Assembly: GCA_024516155.1 (NCBI GenBank)
Contig: JAJJXM010000047.1
Span: forward strand, 1-64,000
DNA from: Pyronema omphalodes
Taxonomy: Eukaryota > Ascomycota > Pezizomycetes > Pezizales > Pyronemataceae
Direction: 5' to 3'
Length of the DNA: 64,000 bases
Both the position numbers and the translations under genes were made by a program. Of this stretch, positions 21,106 through 32,108 are shown piece after piece. Under the pieces are notes generated by a model. That model did not search any database and was not told the DNA's origin. It saw only the letters and a program-made list of their open reading frames with translations. The stretch's first letter is position 1. Each line of letters begins with the position of its first letter.

Positions 21106-24100
21106 CCGATTTTTGGGTACGTGGACTGAAAAGACATGGAAGCTTGGAGAAACCGAAAATAATTCTGTGTCAATGGTTTATTCCTGGAGAACCATATCGG
21201 CAGCGTCATCATGGCTTCAGCTAGGTCTCAGCCATCGTCATCCGCTAACATCCGTTGGACAAGCCCTAAAGGCCCCATGAAAATAGAGCTCTTTGTTAAA
21301 ATTTAGCATCCACCGCTGGTATTTGGTTGTGAAGATGATGATTATCCGGAAGGTTAGGGTTATTTTTAAGACGTATTTAGAAACGCGCAAGGAAAAGCAA
21401 ACACATATGCAGTCATCGGACTCATGCATAGAAGCTTGTATTCCACTGACCACTCACGTACAAGTATTACCGAGATTAACAAAGTAAAAGGGTGAAAGCC
21501 GAGTCGTCAACGAGGTTGTCAAATATAGAACTGCACCTAAGACTTCGTGGCCTCGTAAATACACAACGTTTGCTTGTAAAAATTTGCTATTCTTACGGGC
21601 TCAAACCTTTGTCTAGACTCACAAGTTAAAATCTGGCTTCATGATACAAGACATCGTTCCAAAAAGAAACCAGAGATGATAAAAAATAATTTAGGGAGCT
21701 AAATTCTTACATCTCATGCTGCATCGTCAAAATATTCCGGATTCCGGATGAGAACGGAAGACTAATCGAGTCGGACTGTGTCGGCTCGGGCTGATGATTT
21801 CCGACTTCTGAGTCGTGCACGAAAAACTTGCCGTAGTCCCGCCACGTCGGAGCTGAAAGAAGAAAAGTATGTGGGTTGAGCCCTGTTGTGTGGAACGGTA
21901 GGTAACATTCCGGTTTCGCTTCAGCCCGAATTTGTCACGAGAACTTATGAATACGAGCTGCCGATACCACGTGAAGTATTGCAAGTAGATACCTTTAGTA
22001 TACTGTCATTATACATGTGCATATTTCCTGGTTTTGGCTCTGACTGGAAAGAATTAAATCAAAAAAGAGTTTGTGTCACACTTATACATTTGTATCCGCT
22101 TATCTTTTCTACTTGGTAGGCTTCCACGATAAAGATGTCCAAGTAACAATTGAGTGTCTCTTCGGATGAAAACGCGTAATGAACTCAAGAATATATGGCG
22201 TGGGCTGAGCGTCTGCGTGTCCCTAATATATTTCCGTCTTGATATTAATTGCGAACACTGTGTACTTTGTAACGATACACTATCATCGGTATTGGATGTA
22301 TTTGCTTTGAAATACACACGATATACCCTAGAGCTAACTGGAGTATAATCGAATACGTATGATTGAGATGGTTGATTCATGTAGCAGTGTCAGTCCAAAG
22401 GTGCGGCGAGCAGATTGTTGAAATGACTGGCTCTAGGCATAACATTCAGTTCATTCTCATTCAGTATATTCACAGGTTACTGTCGCGTAGCAAAACTCTA
22501 GGGAAATATTGTGCCTTGAAAGTAGATTCATAATTCCTAATGTGGAAGACTGATATAGCCGTTTGATTAGATTAGGCTTCATCTGAAAAATAACTTGTGG
22601 TTGATTCATTGTAGTATACGAATGAATATCACACAATATATAAATGAAATGTTTAGTGCAATCATTCCCACCAAGACTCGATATACAACGAATAATCTCC
22701 ACGGCTCATTACTGTTGTGAAGTTAAAAATGTTGCGTATACCTTGCAGCATGCACCTATTTTCAAGAATCACTTTTGAAATCCAACTATAAACAGTGATT
22801 TGAAGTCATTCATAGAAGTACACAAATGCAATTTAGTCAAAGCTTACTGAACCTGTTGTCCGAGGTGTATTCTAGACAGGGTAACAGTCACAGATGGGAC
22901 ATTCCGCATCGGCATAAGGATTCTGGGGGCTATAATATTTGCATATTCGTTAGATTTCAGGAAAGGCAAACATATTACATGCCATGTATTTTAAGTCGAC
23001 CAAACTTGGACAAAAACCAGTCATTCTCAGGCAAATTATCAGTGTAATTTTTGAGGGACAAAGGGATGTATGGCTAAGTAAATGCACTCGATTTTGTAAA
23101 TTATACTGTACCGCAGGAAAATGAGCTATAACTGCACGACTCAGAATCATGCTATCAATATCCAGCTTCACCAAAAAGACAGCCTTCATGGATACGCGTG
23201 TATGATTCGAATAGCCGTTCTTAAATCTGGCGTGAGGTGTTCTAAGAACGCAAACCACCGCAGCGAGAGCCGGGTGTGAGCTTACTTCGATTCAAGACGA
23301 CTTTACTCTATAGAGGCACCTCGAGTTTAACTTTTAGCGCTCTCAACAGTTGGCCAACGTGAATCGAGAAGGTGCGGACGCCGACAAAGTAAAAAACGGC
23401 TTTTGGGCCCTCGATTTATATCACGGTCTTGAGATGGGCCAAAGCATCGATTGAGGAACCATTTTGCGCCTCTCCCGATTCGCGAAATGCCACTAAAGAT
23501 CGGAAGGCGCTGCCAAGCTTCCGATATGGAGCGTTCAATCAGGGGCAGCGTAGCCAGCAATAGATTAACTCCACCTCAACCACCATTTTCAGCAATGCTC
23601 AGTCGTCCTAGAGGCGTATCCAGTCGGTAATTCCTCTCTGGAATCCTTATGAGGAAATCATTGCCCAATCATCTTTCTCCTTTGCACGCCCTAGAAGCCC
23701 AACAAACCCCCTAGAAGCCATTCGAAGCTGATGATTAGAGAAAGTCAGACAAAGATGGATGGAAATGGGCGAAGCTGGGCAAATCTGGCCAAAGCTTAGA
23801 GAACTAATCTCCACCAAGTAACGTTGACCGGAGTCGGCCCGGACCACAGGCGCTCGATCCGACCCGAACGCCACACCAGATTTGAGATGGGCAACGCTCG
23901 GGTCTCTACCGAAGATGCTTTAGATACGTTAGCGCCACACCGGACTCGGGCTAAGATCCTGAGTTGAGAACAAACCGGTGATCGGCTTCGCGGAAGGTTT
24001 CTAGCTCAGGGGATGGAATGTTCTAATTTGTTAAGGCGACCAAAACATACAGCGGATGTACCTGCGTTGATCTGGGGAATTTGAGCCTGTGAGAAGAGAC

Positions 24101-24502
24101 TTTAGCCGCGAGGCATAAGCAATGATTCGTGATTGGAGTGGCTAAATTTGAGGCACTGTTTGTTTTGTTTACTTCTCTGATTCAGAAAGCATACGAAGAA
24201 TGTTATTAACATGATAATTACACTCTTCGGACAACAACAGCCACCCGGAAAAGGCGATTACTCACCGACAAGCCCTCACCGATATCTCAATCACACCTCG
24301 ATGTTTAGTCGCCTCTAGTCTTGGTATGGCTGGTGATTCCGTGGCGCTGCGCGCTTGGGATGGAGGTCTGTGTCAATGCGCATTTCCTAGACATCTCTAG
24401 GCACTCTATGATCGTGAGGTCTGTGATGGTGGCATCGGATACGGGCTTGATATCTCCTATCCATATCTAATATTATACACAAAAATATTAGGGAAACTTC
24501 TG
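21106..24502. other. Divergent spacer between the CBM14 paralogs
   Basis: AT-rich with no frame above about 110 codons and no recognised family. It holds the presumed upstream regions of both divergently transcribed CBM14 genes. Confidence 0.5.
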
Positions 24503-24510
24503 TATATAAG
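24503..24510 (+). promoter_or_regulatory. TATA box of CBM14 copy B
   Basis: tatataag lies 102 bp before the ATG at 24612. It is followed by a CA-rich, purine-poor leader (caacaacaac, ccaaccaaacaacc), typical of highly expressed fungal genes. Confidence 0.6.
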
Positions 24511-24611
24511 GCCCCATCTGATCCCGCAAATCTCATCCTCATCCAACAAACACTCTCACAACAACAACACTTTCAAACCAACCAAACAACCAAACAACCC
24601 CAACAATCAAA

Positions 24612-24911
24612 ATGCAGTTCTCCGTCATTGCCACCATCCTCGCCATCTCCGCCGGTGTCTTCGCCGCTCCCAGCGCTCCGTTCGTAATTCCAAATATCCA
24701 TTCTCTACAAACAAATAACTAATATCCTCACAGTTGCCCTGAGATCACTGACAAGTCCCCCACCACCTTCTTGTCTGACAACGCCTCCTGCTCTACCTTC
24801 TACATCTGCGACCGCTCCGGCCCCATCAAGTACGAGTGCCCCAAGGGACTCGAGTTCTCCAAGACCAACTGGGTCTGTGTTGACCCCAAGGACGCTGCCT
24901 GCTCTCTTTAA
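24612..24911 (+). CDS. Small secreted chitin-binding protein (CBM14/peritrophin-A), copy B (2 exons, 81 aa)
   Basis: Exon 1 24612-24679, exon 2 24734-24911. The intron (54 nt) has an AACTAAT branch and a CACAG acceptor. The GTTCGT donor is unusual but is the only one that keeps the frame and the first Cys; the nearby GTAATT donor would give an immediate stop. Signal peptide residues 1-18 (MQFSVIATILAISAGVFA). A single CBM14 domain with C24, C42, C48, C58, C71 and C79, spaced exactly as in copy A, sharing PTTFLSD and FYICD-SGP. Predicted to be extracellular and chitin-binding. It differs from copy A in having an intron between the signal peptide and the domain and a shorter C-terminus. Codons are strongly C-ending, suggesting high expression. 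Confidence 0.88.
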
Positions 24912-25384
24912 ATCTTTCCATCAATGGATTGATAGAGGCATGACCAGGCCCTAATGGATGGAAAGGATGATTGCATGGATATGGAGCATCGGATGGATAT
25001 ATGGGATAAACATAAAGCATATTAAATTATAACTGTAATAAATAATACATTGGTATTGATTGTAAACTTTGGTGTTCCTGCAAAATCAGTGACTTAGTCC
25101 TTGGAAATCGAGTGATTAAACGAGTAACATATGAATGAAAACATTGGGAAATACCATGGGTGGGGTTTCGCGGGTAAAAAACAATCAAAAGAAGTGTTCT
25201 GCCGTAGATATAATATCTGTCTTGGCATTACTGCGATTACAGCAGCTCACTAGTACTTGGTGGAGAAACAATAATAAAAATGTATTGCACACCAAATAGT
25301 GCACAACATATCGTGACGAAGAAAACATGATCATTCTGATACACCTCAACATTGAACAATTTTTGGAAAATTTAAATATTACAG
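24912..25384. other. Convergent spacer
   Basis: Lies between the 3' ends of CBM14 copy B and the SDR gene. AT-rich with no gene seen. Confidence 0.6.
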
Positions 25385-26315
25385 CTAATAGTTTGGATAA
25401 ACCGCCCCCCAGATTTTCGTTCCCTGTTCTCTCCCCCATCTCTGGCTCTCATTCGCAAATTCCGCATGCTCCCTAAAATATACTTGATCCAAACTACACT
25501 CCCCACACTGACCAGTCATTGAGTCGTCATCAATAAACATATTAAAACACTTGATCACCGTGCTCATAGACGTAATATGTTCCTTAGGATATGAATCAAT
25601 CAATCCAGGCGGGGCTAAGTTGGTGGGTACAAATGCAGGCAGGACAGCGTTGACGGTTATACCCTCTTTCATGAGAACAGGTGCGAGTGAGCGAGTGAGA
25701 CCGACAAGCTTGATGCAACGTTAGTAGCGGATCATTGAAAGTAGTTCCAAGCCGAAGCTTCAGCAAAGCTCGGAGGATGTTAAAGTTGAAAGGATAACCT
25801 ACGCCATGTTTACAAGTCGCATACATCGGTACACCAGGAAGAGGGTATATCCCCGCATCTGAGCTGGTGATTAAAATCTTCCCTCCTTGTGTTCCACGCT
25901 TCCTAAAATAATGCAATGCCAACCTAATCCCATAAATAACTGCATTGAGGTCCACATCCACAGTTTTTAAATTCGGTTTCCTAGGATTTCCATCCTCATC
26001 TGCTGTAGGACCAGCGAGATTATCTTTATCATCAATACCGGCGTTCAGGGCACACACATCTATCCTTCCCCATTTCTCGAACACTGTCATAAAAGCGGCG
26101 GCCTGTTCTTCCCAGGAAGAGACATCGCAGTGATGATAGATGGCGTTTGAACCGAAGCCCAAGTCCGAGCAGACAGAGGGACCTTGGGAGGTTATGTCTA
26201 GAAGTGCGACTCGCCAGTTCTTAGACAATAGGTCCTTGGCTAGGGCTAGGCCGATACCGGAGGCGGCACCGGTGATTAAGGCGACTTTCTGCTCGGCGGA
26301 CTTTTCGGCAGACAT
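25385..26315 (-). CDS. Short-chain dehydrogenase/reductase (2 exons, 278 aa)
   Basis: Exon 1 25803-26315, exon 2 25385-25708. The intron (94 nt) has a GTAGGT donor, a TACTAAC branch and a CAAG acceptor, and the join is in phase 0, giving CKHG-LVGLTRSLAP. Motifs of a classical SDR: TGAASGIG (cofactor-binding TGxxxGIG, residues about 15-22), a CDVSSW segment, LNAGI (NAG motif), and the catalytic Ser-Tyr-Lys set ITSS ... YATCK. The length is normal. It would oxidise or reduce a small alcohol or ketone with NAD(P); a 15-hydroxyprostaglandin-dehydrogenase-like subfamily is plausible, substrate unknown. The start was chosen at the first ATG of the frame (MSAEKSAEQK), directly before the first beta strand. 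It is divergent from the homogentisate dioxygenase gene across a 1.1-kb spacer. Confidence 0.9.
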
Positions 26316-27441
26316 TTCGATTAGTGGTGATAAGATGTGATATGTAGAGGACAAGAATTTTGGGATTGGAGTGGGGGGTTGGTGATGATCCGTTCGTTCG
26401 TTCGTGTTTTCGGTGAGACTTCGTATTCAGCTTTCGTTCGTTCCGTATCGCTAGTAATCGCCCCGAATCCTTCGTTCCGCAGTTTTGTGGGTCCTTTGTT
26501 ATCGATTATCATGATGTTTCGATTCCAGATTCTTCTCTATGATTTCACGACGGCTTGTGAAAGCTGCATGATGCGGGGTTTCACTAGGGTTACCTTTGGT
26601 GCTGGCTGACAAGCGAACAAGGATGGGCCGTTGATGCACTCGGCATTAGATATCGGAGTCGCTTAGATGATTGTATGGTACCCATAATACGAGGACTCCA
26701 CAACAATTGCTTCATGACATAATTATTTAATATCAATTTTCGCCTTATGATCGATGGCTATCGTGGTAATCTCGTGTCATAATGGAAGATCCATAAGGAT
26801 ATTCGTAATAAATCCCGTTGCATTGTGTTGTGTGCCATCCCGACTGAAATAACAAAGACCTGACGAAGAATTATGCATGCATAGTAGTTTCTCCGGTGTT
26901 ACAACCAACTGCGATTACACCCGCGACTACCAACGGGAAACACGGTTCTAGCGTACGGATATATACTAGCGTATGTACTGGAACTCGCAATATTTCCGTT
27001 CCTACGTGCCGATGAGACTCTCTTCTGCGCATGGACCATTGCTAATTCTCTGGGCCACCACGAGCTAGCTGCACGTCAGCCCTCTGTCATCATAATAATT
27101 GTCTAATAGTTCCCTATGGCTTGCCACTGAGTAATGATTTACAGCCATGTGTGGTCTTGTAATACTGATGTGATCTTAGGCTAACCTGTTATCGAGATAC
27201 CAACCGTTACGAAGAGAAACGGATCACAAGCATACGGCGCTTTGAGTCGGCTTGCGTATGGAGGTGGTGGGGAAGAGGGGAAAAGTAGACCGAAGTATTC
27301 TTGTGCTTTGGCAAGTTTTATAAGGTTCTTCATGTCCTGTTTTCTGAGAAGTTCTACCAAGACAGTCCTCCAGCAGCTTCAACAGCTACTTCATCGGCTT
27401 TAAAAGCTACTTCAACACTTCTCATACATCATTCAACCAAG
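26316..27441. other. Divergent promoter region of SDR and homogentisate dioxygenase
   Basis: No gene supported in 1.1 kb. The right end is the presumed leader of the dioxygenase gene and contains gcttcaacagctacttc-type short repeats. The ttcgttcgttcg run near 26393-26404 is simple sequence. Confidence 0.55.
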
Positions 27442-28930
27442 ATGTCCACCGAAAACTACCAGAAGATTTTCCATTGGGCAGAGACCCAAAAGAATGGAGA
27501 AATTCCTTCCTTCAAGACAAGAAAGAACGACCCGTACACTGTAAGTGTTTCGACTGTGATGCACTGAATCATCGATTCTGACTCGAATTTAGTACCAATG
27601 TGGATTCGGAAACACTTTTGAATCGGAGGCTATCCCGGGAACCATCCCTCATGGCCAGAACAACCCTCGCAAACTCCGGTTCGGTCTTTATGCTGAGCAG
27701 ATGACGGCATCAGCCTTTGTTGCTCCTCGTAGCCACAACCAGAACGCATACCTCTACAGAGTTCGTCCTGCTGTGGCTCACCAGGGATTCACCGACCTCC
27801 CCGATAACAAGGACACAGAGTCGTGCTTCCTTCCAATCAACCCCCGCGTCCATGTCTCGCCTACACAGCTTGCATGGCTTCCATTTGATCTTCCCAAGGA
27901 TACCGAGAAGGTCGACTTTGTCCAGGGGTTGAAAACCCTTGCAGGATCCGGAGAGCCAACTTTGAGAGAAGGAATCGCTACCCATATCTATACTGCTAAT
28001 GTCTCGATGGAAAAACGGGCTTTCGTTAACTCGGATGGTGATTTCCTGATTGTTCCCCAACAAGGTACTCTTGATATTCAGACGGAATTCGGCCCGCTTT
28101 TCGTGCAACCCGGTGAGATTGTTGTGATCCAGCGTGGCCAGCGCTTCCGTGTCTCGTTGCCGGACGGACCATCCCGTGGTTACATCCTTGAGATTTGGGG
28201 CTCCAACTTTGCACTACCGGAACTTGGACCTCTCGGAGCAAACGGTCTGGCCAACAAGCGCGACTTTCTGGTTCCGAATGCCGCTTTCGAGATTACAGAT
28301 GACCATTGGGATATCGTGTACAAGCTCGGTGGTAAATTCTTCAGCTCCAGTCAAGAGCACAGTCCCTTTGATGTCGTCGCCTGGCATGGCAACTATGTTC
28401 CCTACAAATACGACCTAACGAAATTCGTCAACGTCGGCTCCATTTCGGTCGACCATATCGATCCGTCAATCTTCTGTGTCCTCACAGCACCATCACGGGA
28501 CCCAAATGCGCCGCTTGCTGATTTCCTTATCTTCTCGCCTCGTTGGGACGTCGCTTCCAACACCTACCGTCCACCCTACTATCACCGCAACGTGGCCTCA
28601 GAGTTGATGGGTCTTATCTACGGTGAGTATGGTGGACGTAGTGACGAGTTCCAACCAGGTGGTGCAAGCTTCGAGTGTGGAATGGTGCCACATGGTGTAG
28701 CATACCCCGAATTCAAGGCTGCTAGCGACTCCGCTCCCCCAGAGATGAGAATCAGTGAAGGTGCCGTCGCATTTATGTTTGAAAGTTCTCGCGCCTTTAC
28801 TATCACCGATTGGGCATGGAATAGCGAGAAGAAGCATGAGCACGATCCCACGATGTGGGATGATTTGGTTGCCCCGCAGATCGAGGAGCTGAAGAAACTT
28901 CAGTTGGAGCAGAGTGCGAAGAAGCAATAA
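27442..28930 (+). CDS. hmgA: Homogentisate 1,2-dioxygenase (2 exons, 478 aa)
   Basis: Exon 1 27442-27540, exon 2 27593-28930. The intron starts GTAAGT and ends TTTAG, phase 0. The junction gives NDPYT-YQCGFGNTFESEA, the family's conserved N-terminus. Also visible: the GLYAEQMTASAFVAPR segment, YYHRNVASELMGLIYG with the metal-binding His and Glu, and FECGMVPHGVAYPEF with the third metal-site His region. The enzyme is a cytosolic Fe(II) ring-cleaving dioxygenase that opens homogentisate to maleylacetoacetate in phenylalanine/tyrosine and phenylacetate catabolism. The length is slightly above the usual 440-450 residues because of the C-terminal Lys/Gln-rich tail. The usual fungal neighbours (fumarylacetoacetase, maleylacetoacetate isomerase) are not in this window. 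Confidence 0.96.
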
Positions 28931-30392
28931 ACTTACTGGCTCTAAGCTCGGAGGGGGGAAAAAGAAACGTTGACTGGATGGGAGAATTTTATTTTCCGGG
29001 GATGTTTTGGGGTTTTTGTTTCTATTTATCATAATACTTTTCGTTAAAATGTTTTGCTTCTTTTCTTGTTTGGGTGGAATATACCGTGTACGAAGAACGT
29101 GCTTACTTTGGAGCGGTTTCCACAGCAACATTGCGATACCAAGCCAGAACAGTAATAGTGGTGAGTACAGGATGAATCACATGTTAAATCTGTGCACAAT
29201 AAGCACCAAAAATTAATGATATGTAAACACAGAATATGAAAATTTGGTTGGCTAAATCTCATGTGGACTTCGAAGTGCGAATCCTCGCGACAACCATCGC
29301 TCGTGCAATCTCTGTGTCCACACTATGTAAAATTGTAAACGAATCACATTCTTCGTTGCAGAACCTCACTAGTCCAAAGGCTTGAGCCTATCCAATGATG
29401 ATCCGGGGATTAGTGTGAGCGGTCAAGGCTGTATATACATAGCTCGGATGGTTTTGTGGGTTAGTTGGCGCCTTGGGAGAGGGGAACTGCCGTTAGGGAG
29501 TTACTCATCCTTCTTGTTCTTCTTCGTCTTCTTCTCTCACCGTCTTCCTTACCTCATACGTAGCATTGTTTATCCACAACCAACAAAACCACTCACGGAT
29601 CCGCAGCGCTACGTAACTTGTTCCTAGGAAGAAAATTTTAAACTCTCGCAACATGAAACTGAGTTTATACCTAGCGAGTAGATAGACGCAACTCGTGCTT
29701 TGACGCGCCTGACATTCGACAAGCGCTACTCTTGCGGGATTCTCCGAGAGCTGAGGCTTTCTTGCTCACCAAAATGTAATGTAACTCTTTGAGGACGGCG
29801 ATTGTTGTGATACAATTGGGATAAGGACTGATCCAGACTGGGATCAACCATGGGCTGAGTTGTACAAAATTCAAGACACCTGCCAGGATATGTATGTAGC
29901 TTATTATCTTGACCGGAGCTGAACTGAGCTATGTATAGGGGAAGAGTCGGGGCCGCCGTGAGGGATGGTATGTGAGGAATTTGATATTTTGAGAATTCTG
30001 TGAATTTAAAGCTTCTACCACTGTCTAGAAGGATTGGGATAATCAGATGTGTCCAGCATCTAGATACGTATATATACTGCTGCGTGGAATAAAAGTAGAA
30101 TAATCAGAGACATCTAGAATGTAGATATGTACATACGTATACATTCTGCCTAAAATAAGTGGAATAACTAGAGGCATTCTGAATCTTGATACGTATACAT
30201 ACCAACTGCCAACTATCGCTATTTTTACCGGTACCTGAAAATCGTTTGCCTTCTTCTCATCTAGTGTGGCTTCTATATATCAATAATTGCAGCAACGCCC
30301 GGTGTCTCAACTGTCTAAACCAAGCCGTGGGTGTTGTCGGAGCTGGTGATGCAAAACATCTGAAAGTCAGCAGGACAAGCTGGTTCAGCGAT

Positions 30393-30486
30393 GCCCAGTG
30401 TAATCTACGTCGCCCAGCGTAATAATTTGCATCGCCCAGCGTAATCTGCGTTGCCCAGCATATTCTACGTTACTGCCCAGCGTCTC
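30393..30486. repeat. gcccag tandem repeat with alternating 19- and 22-bp spacing
   Basis: Five units starting gcccag at 30393, 30412, 30434, 30453 and 30475. The core is gcccagcgtaatctacgt with variation. Confidence 0.75.
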
Positions 30487-30958
30487 ACTCGTCATGATTG
30501 CATTTCCATCCTCAGACAGGAAGGCGGCATCCTCCCCAGATGGCTCTCATGCCAGAAGCGAAATGTCTCAACCGAAGCAACGGGGCCAGACAGGATCTGG
30601 CCACACATCCAAGGCACACCCAAGAGTGCCAGAACCCCCCAGACTTCCCCAGGCCACCCCAAGCCAAGTCCGGGGTAACGGGCTAAGGATGCTTAAAAGG
30701 CGCGAGGCTTGGCAAGGATGCTGGGGTGCCAGGCTGCTTGCGATGTGACAGAAATGCAAAGATGCACCGTCGTTTTGTGAGAGGTCACGATGCACGCTAG
30801 CGCAGTAGCCGAGCGCGGAATGGGGCTGGTGTAACGTGGCGCAAAAATGGGGAACAGGGATGTCTCGATTATCCGGGGGAGCAGCCGAGCTCTGGCTACG
30901 GTGACGGCGGGGGGAGGGCGGGAAGGAAGGCCGGGGGATTCAGCCTTGGTGGACAGAG

Positions 30959-31012
30959 TGGGAGGAGGGAGGAGGGAGGAGGGAGGAGGGAGGAGTGAGG
31001 AGTGAGGAGGGA
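30959..31012 (+). repeat. GGAGGGA purine-rich tract
   Basis: Repeats of gggaggagggagg on the plus strand. Multiple GGG runs could fold as a G-quadruplex. Confidence 0.7.
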
Positions 31013-31069
31013 GGTACGAAGGCGATGACAGTAGCAGAGAGGGCAGAAGAAGAATCAATAGGACAAAGA

Positions 31070-31200
31070 ATAAGAATCATCAGCAATCAGAACAACAACA
31101 ATCAGAACAATCATCAACAACCAGAACAACAACAATCAGAAGAATCATCAATAATCAGAAGAACATCAACAATCACAAGAATAATCAACAATCAAACACA
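31070..31200 (+). repeat. CAA/ATCAGAA low-complexity tract
   Basis: Reiterated caacaacaatcagaa and aatcatcaa strings in what is probably the upstream leader of the zinc-finger regulator gene. Confidence 0.7.
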
Positions 31201-32108
31201 AAGCAGCACCAAAATACACCCAAAAGACAACAATCCCTATCGTACGATTGCCGGTGACAGAGATGGAGCGATGGCTTTTCTCACATCCTCCACTCAAGGC
31301 AGGTACCTGCTACTTCACCGCATTCCCTATCCCTCCCTCCTATCCTACGGTCATTTCCATCTCATCCCGACAAGAACATCTCCCACACCTGTTCAATCCC
31401 CCCAAAATGAAACTTCCCCAGGCAACAGCCCTCAACATCGCCGCCAACGGCATAGCCGCAAAATAGCTGCCGCACTTGTCATCGGATATAAGCCTGGATA
31501 TAATCGAAGCGCACATATCTTTAAACAGGGAAAACCATAGTCTTTGTCACCTCTTGCTCATCCCAAGGAGGACTGATCATCGTCATAGCACGGCTGCAAC
31601 GGCCTGTCCAAGTCGGTTGAATGGCGAAGTTTTTGTCAGGGACCCACCCAACGCCGATCAGGGCTACCGACACCTTGGATCCGCTGTGTCTTGTCTGTGT
31701 TTCCCACCAATAACATCAGGCAAAGCTCAGCGGCGAACTGTTTTCTTTTTTCTGCATCGACGACATGAAAGACGCATGAGGACATCGGGCTTAGATCGGG
31801 CTGCATGGGAGCAATTTGATAGCTTCCCCCGCCTTTTCCCACGCCCGACCTAAATGGCCCGTGCTAACCGCATTACCAGTGGCACAGATCGGGGCCGGCC
31901 CCGCATAATGAGCTCTTGAATTTCTGTCTCGACCCTTTTTGAATCCGCGGCAAAAAAAAAACATGCCACCTACATACCTCATACCTCCTTTCTTCCCCAC
32001 AATCACTTGAGACACTGTTGTTATCTGCTTGTTTCCCGGATATACTCATATCCAGAGCGTAGAGAATCTTTGCGCAAAACAGATAGATACAACGACCAAA
32101 TATCAGCC

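Larger units (their letters stand above)
28931..32108. other. Spacer between hmgA and the zinc-finger regulator gene, with low-complexity tracts
   Basis: No gene supported in 3.2 kb. It contains a gcccag repeat (30393-30486), a purine-rich tract (30959-31012) and a CAA/ATC tract (31070-31200). A 181-codon plus-strand frame (30995-31540) is built from the last two tracts and is probably leader of the downstream gene. Confidence 0.5.

Noticed and set aside
30995..31540. 181-codon Gln/Asn-rich plus-strand frame
   Set aside because: Built from GA-rich and CAA-rich simple sequence directly upstream of the zinc-finger gene; probably leader sequence.
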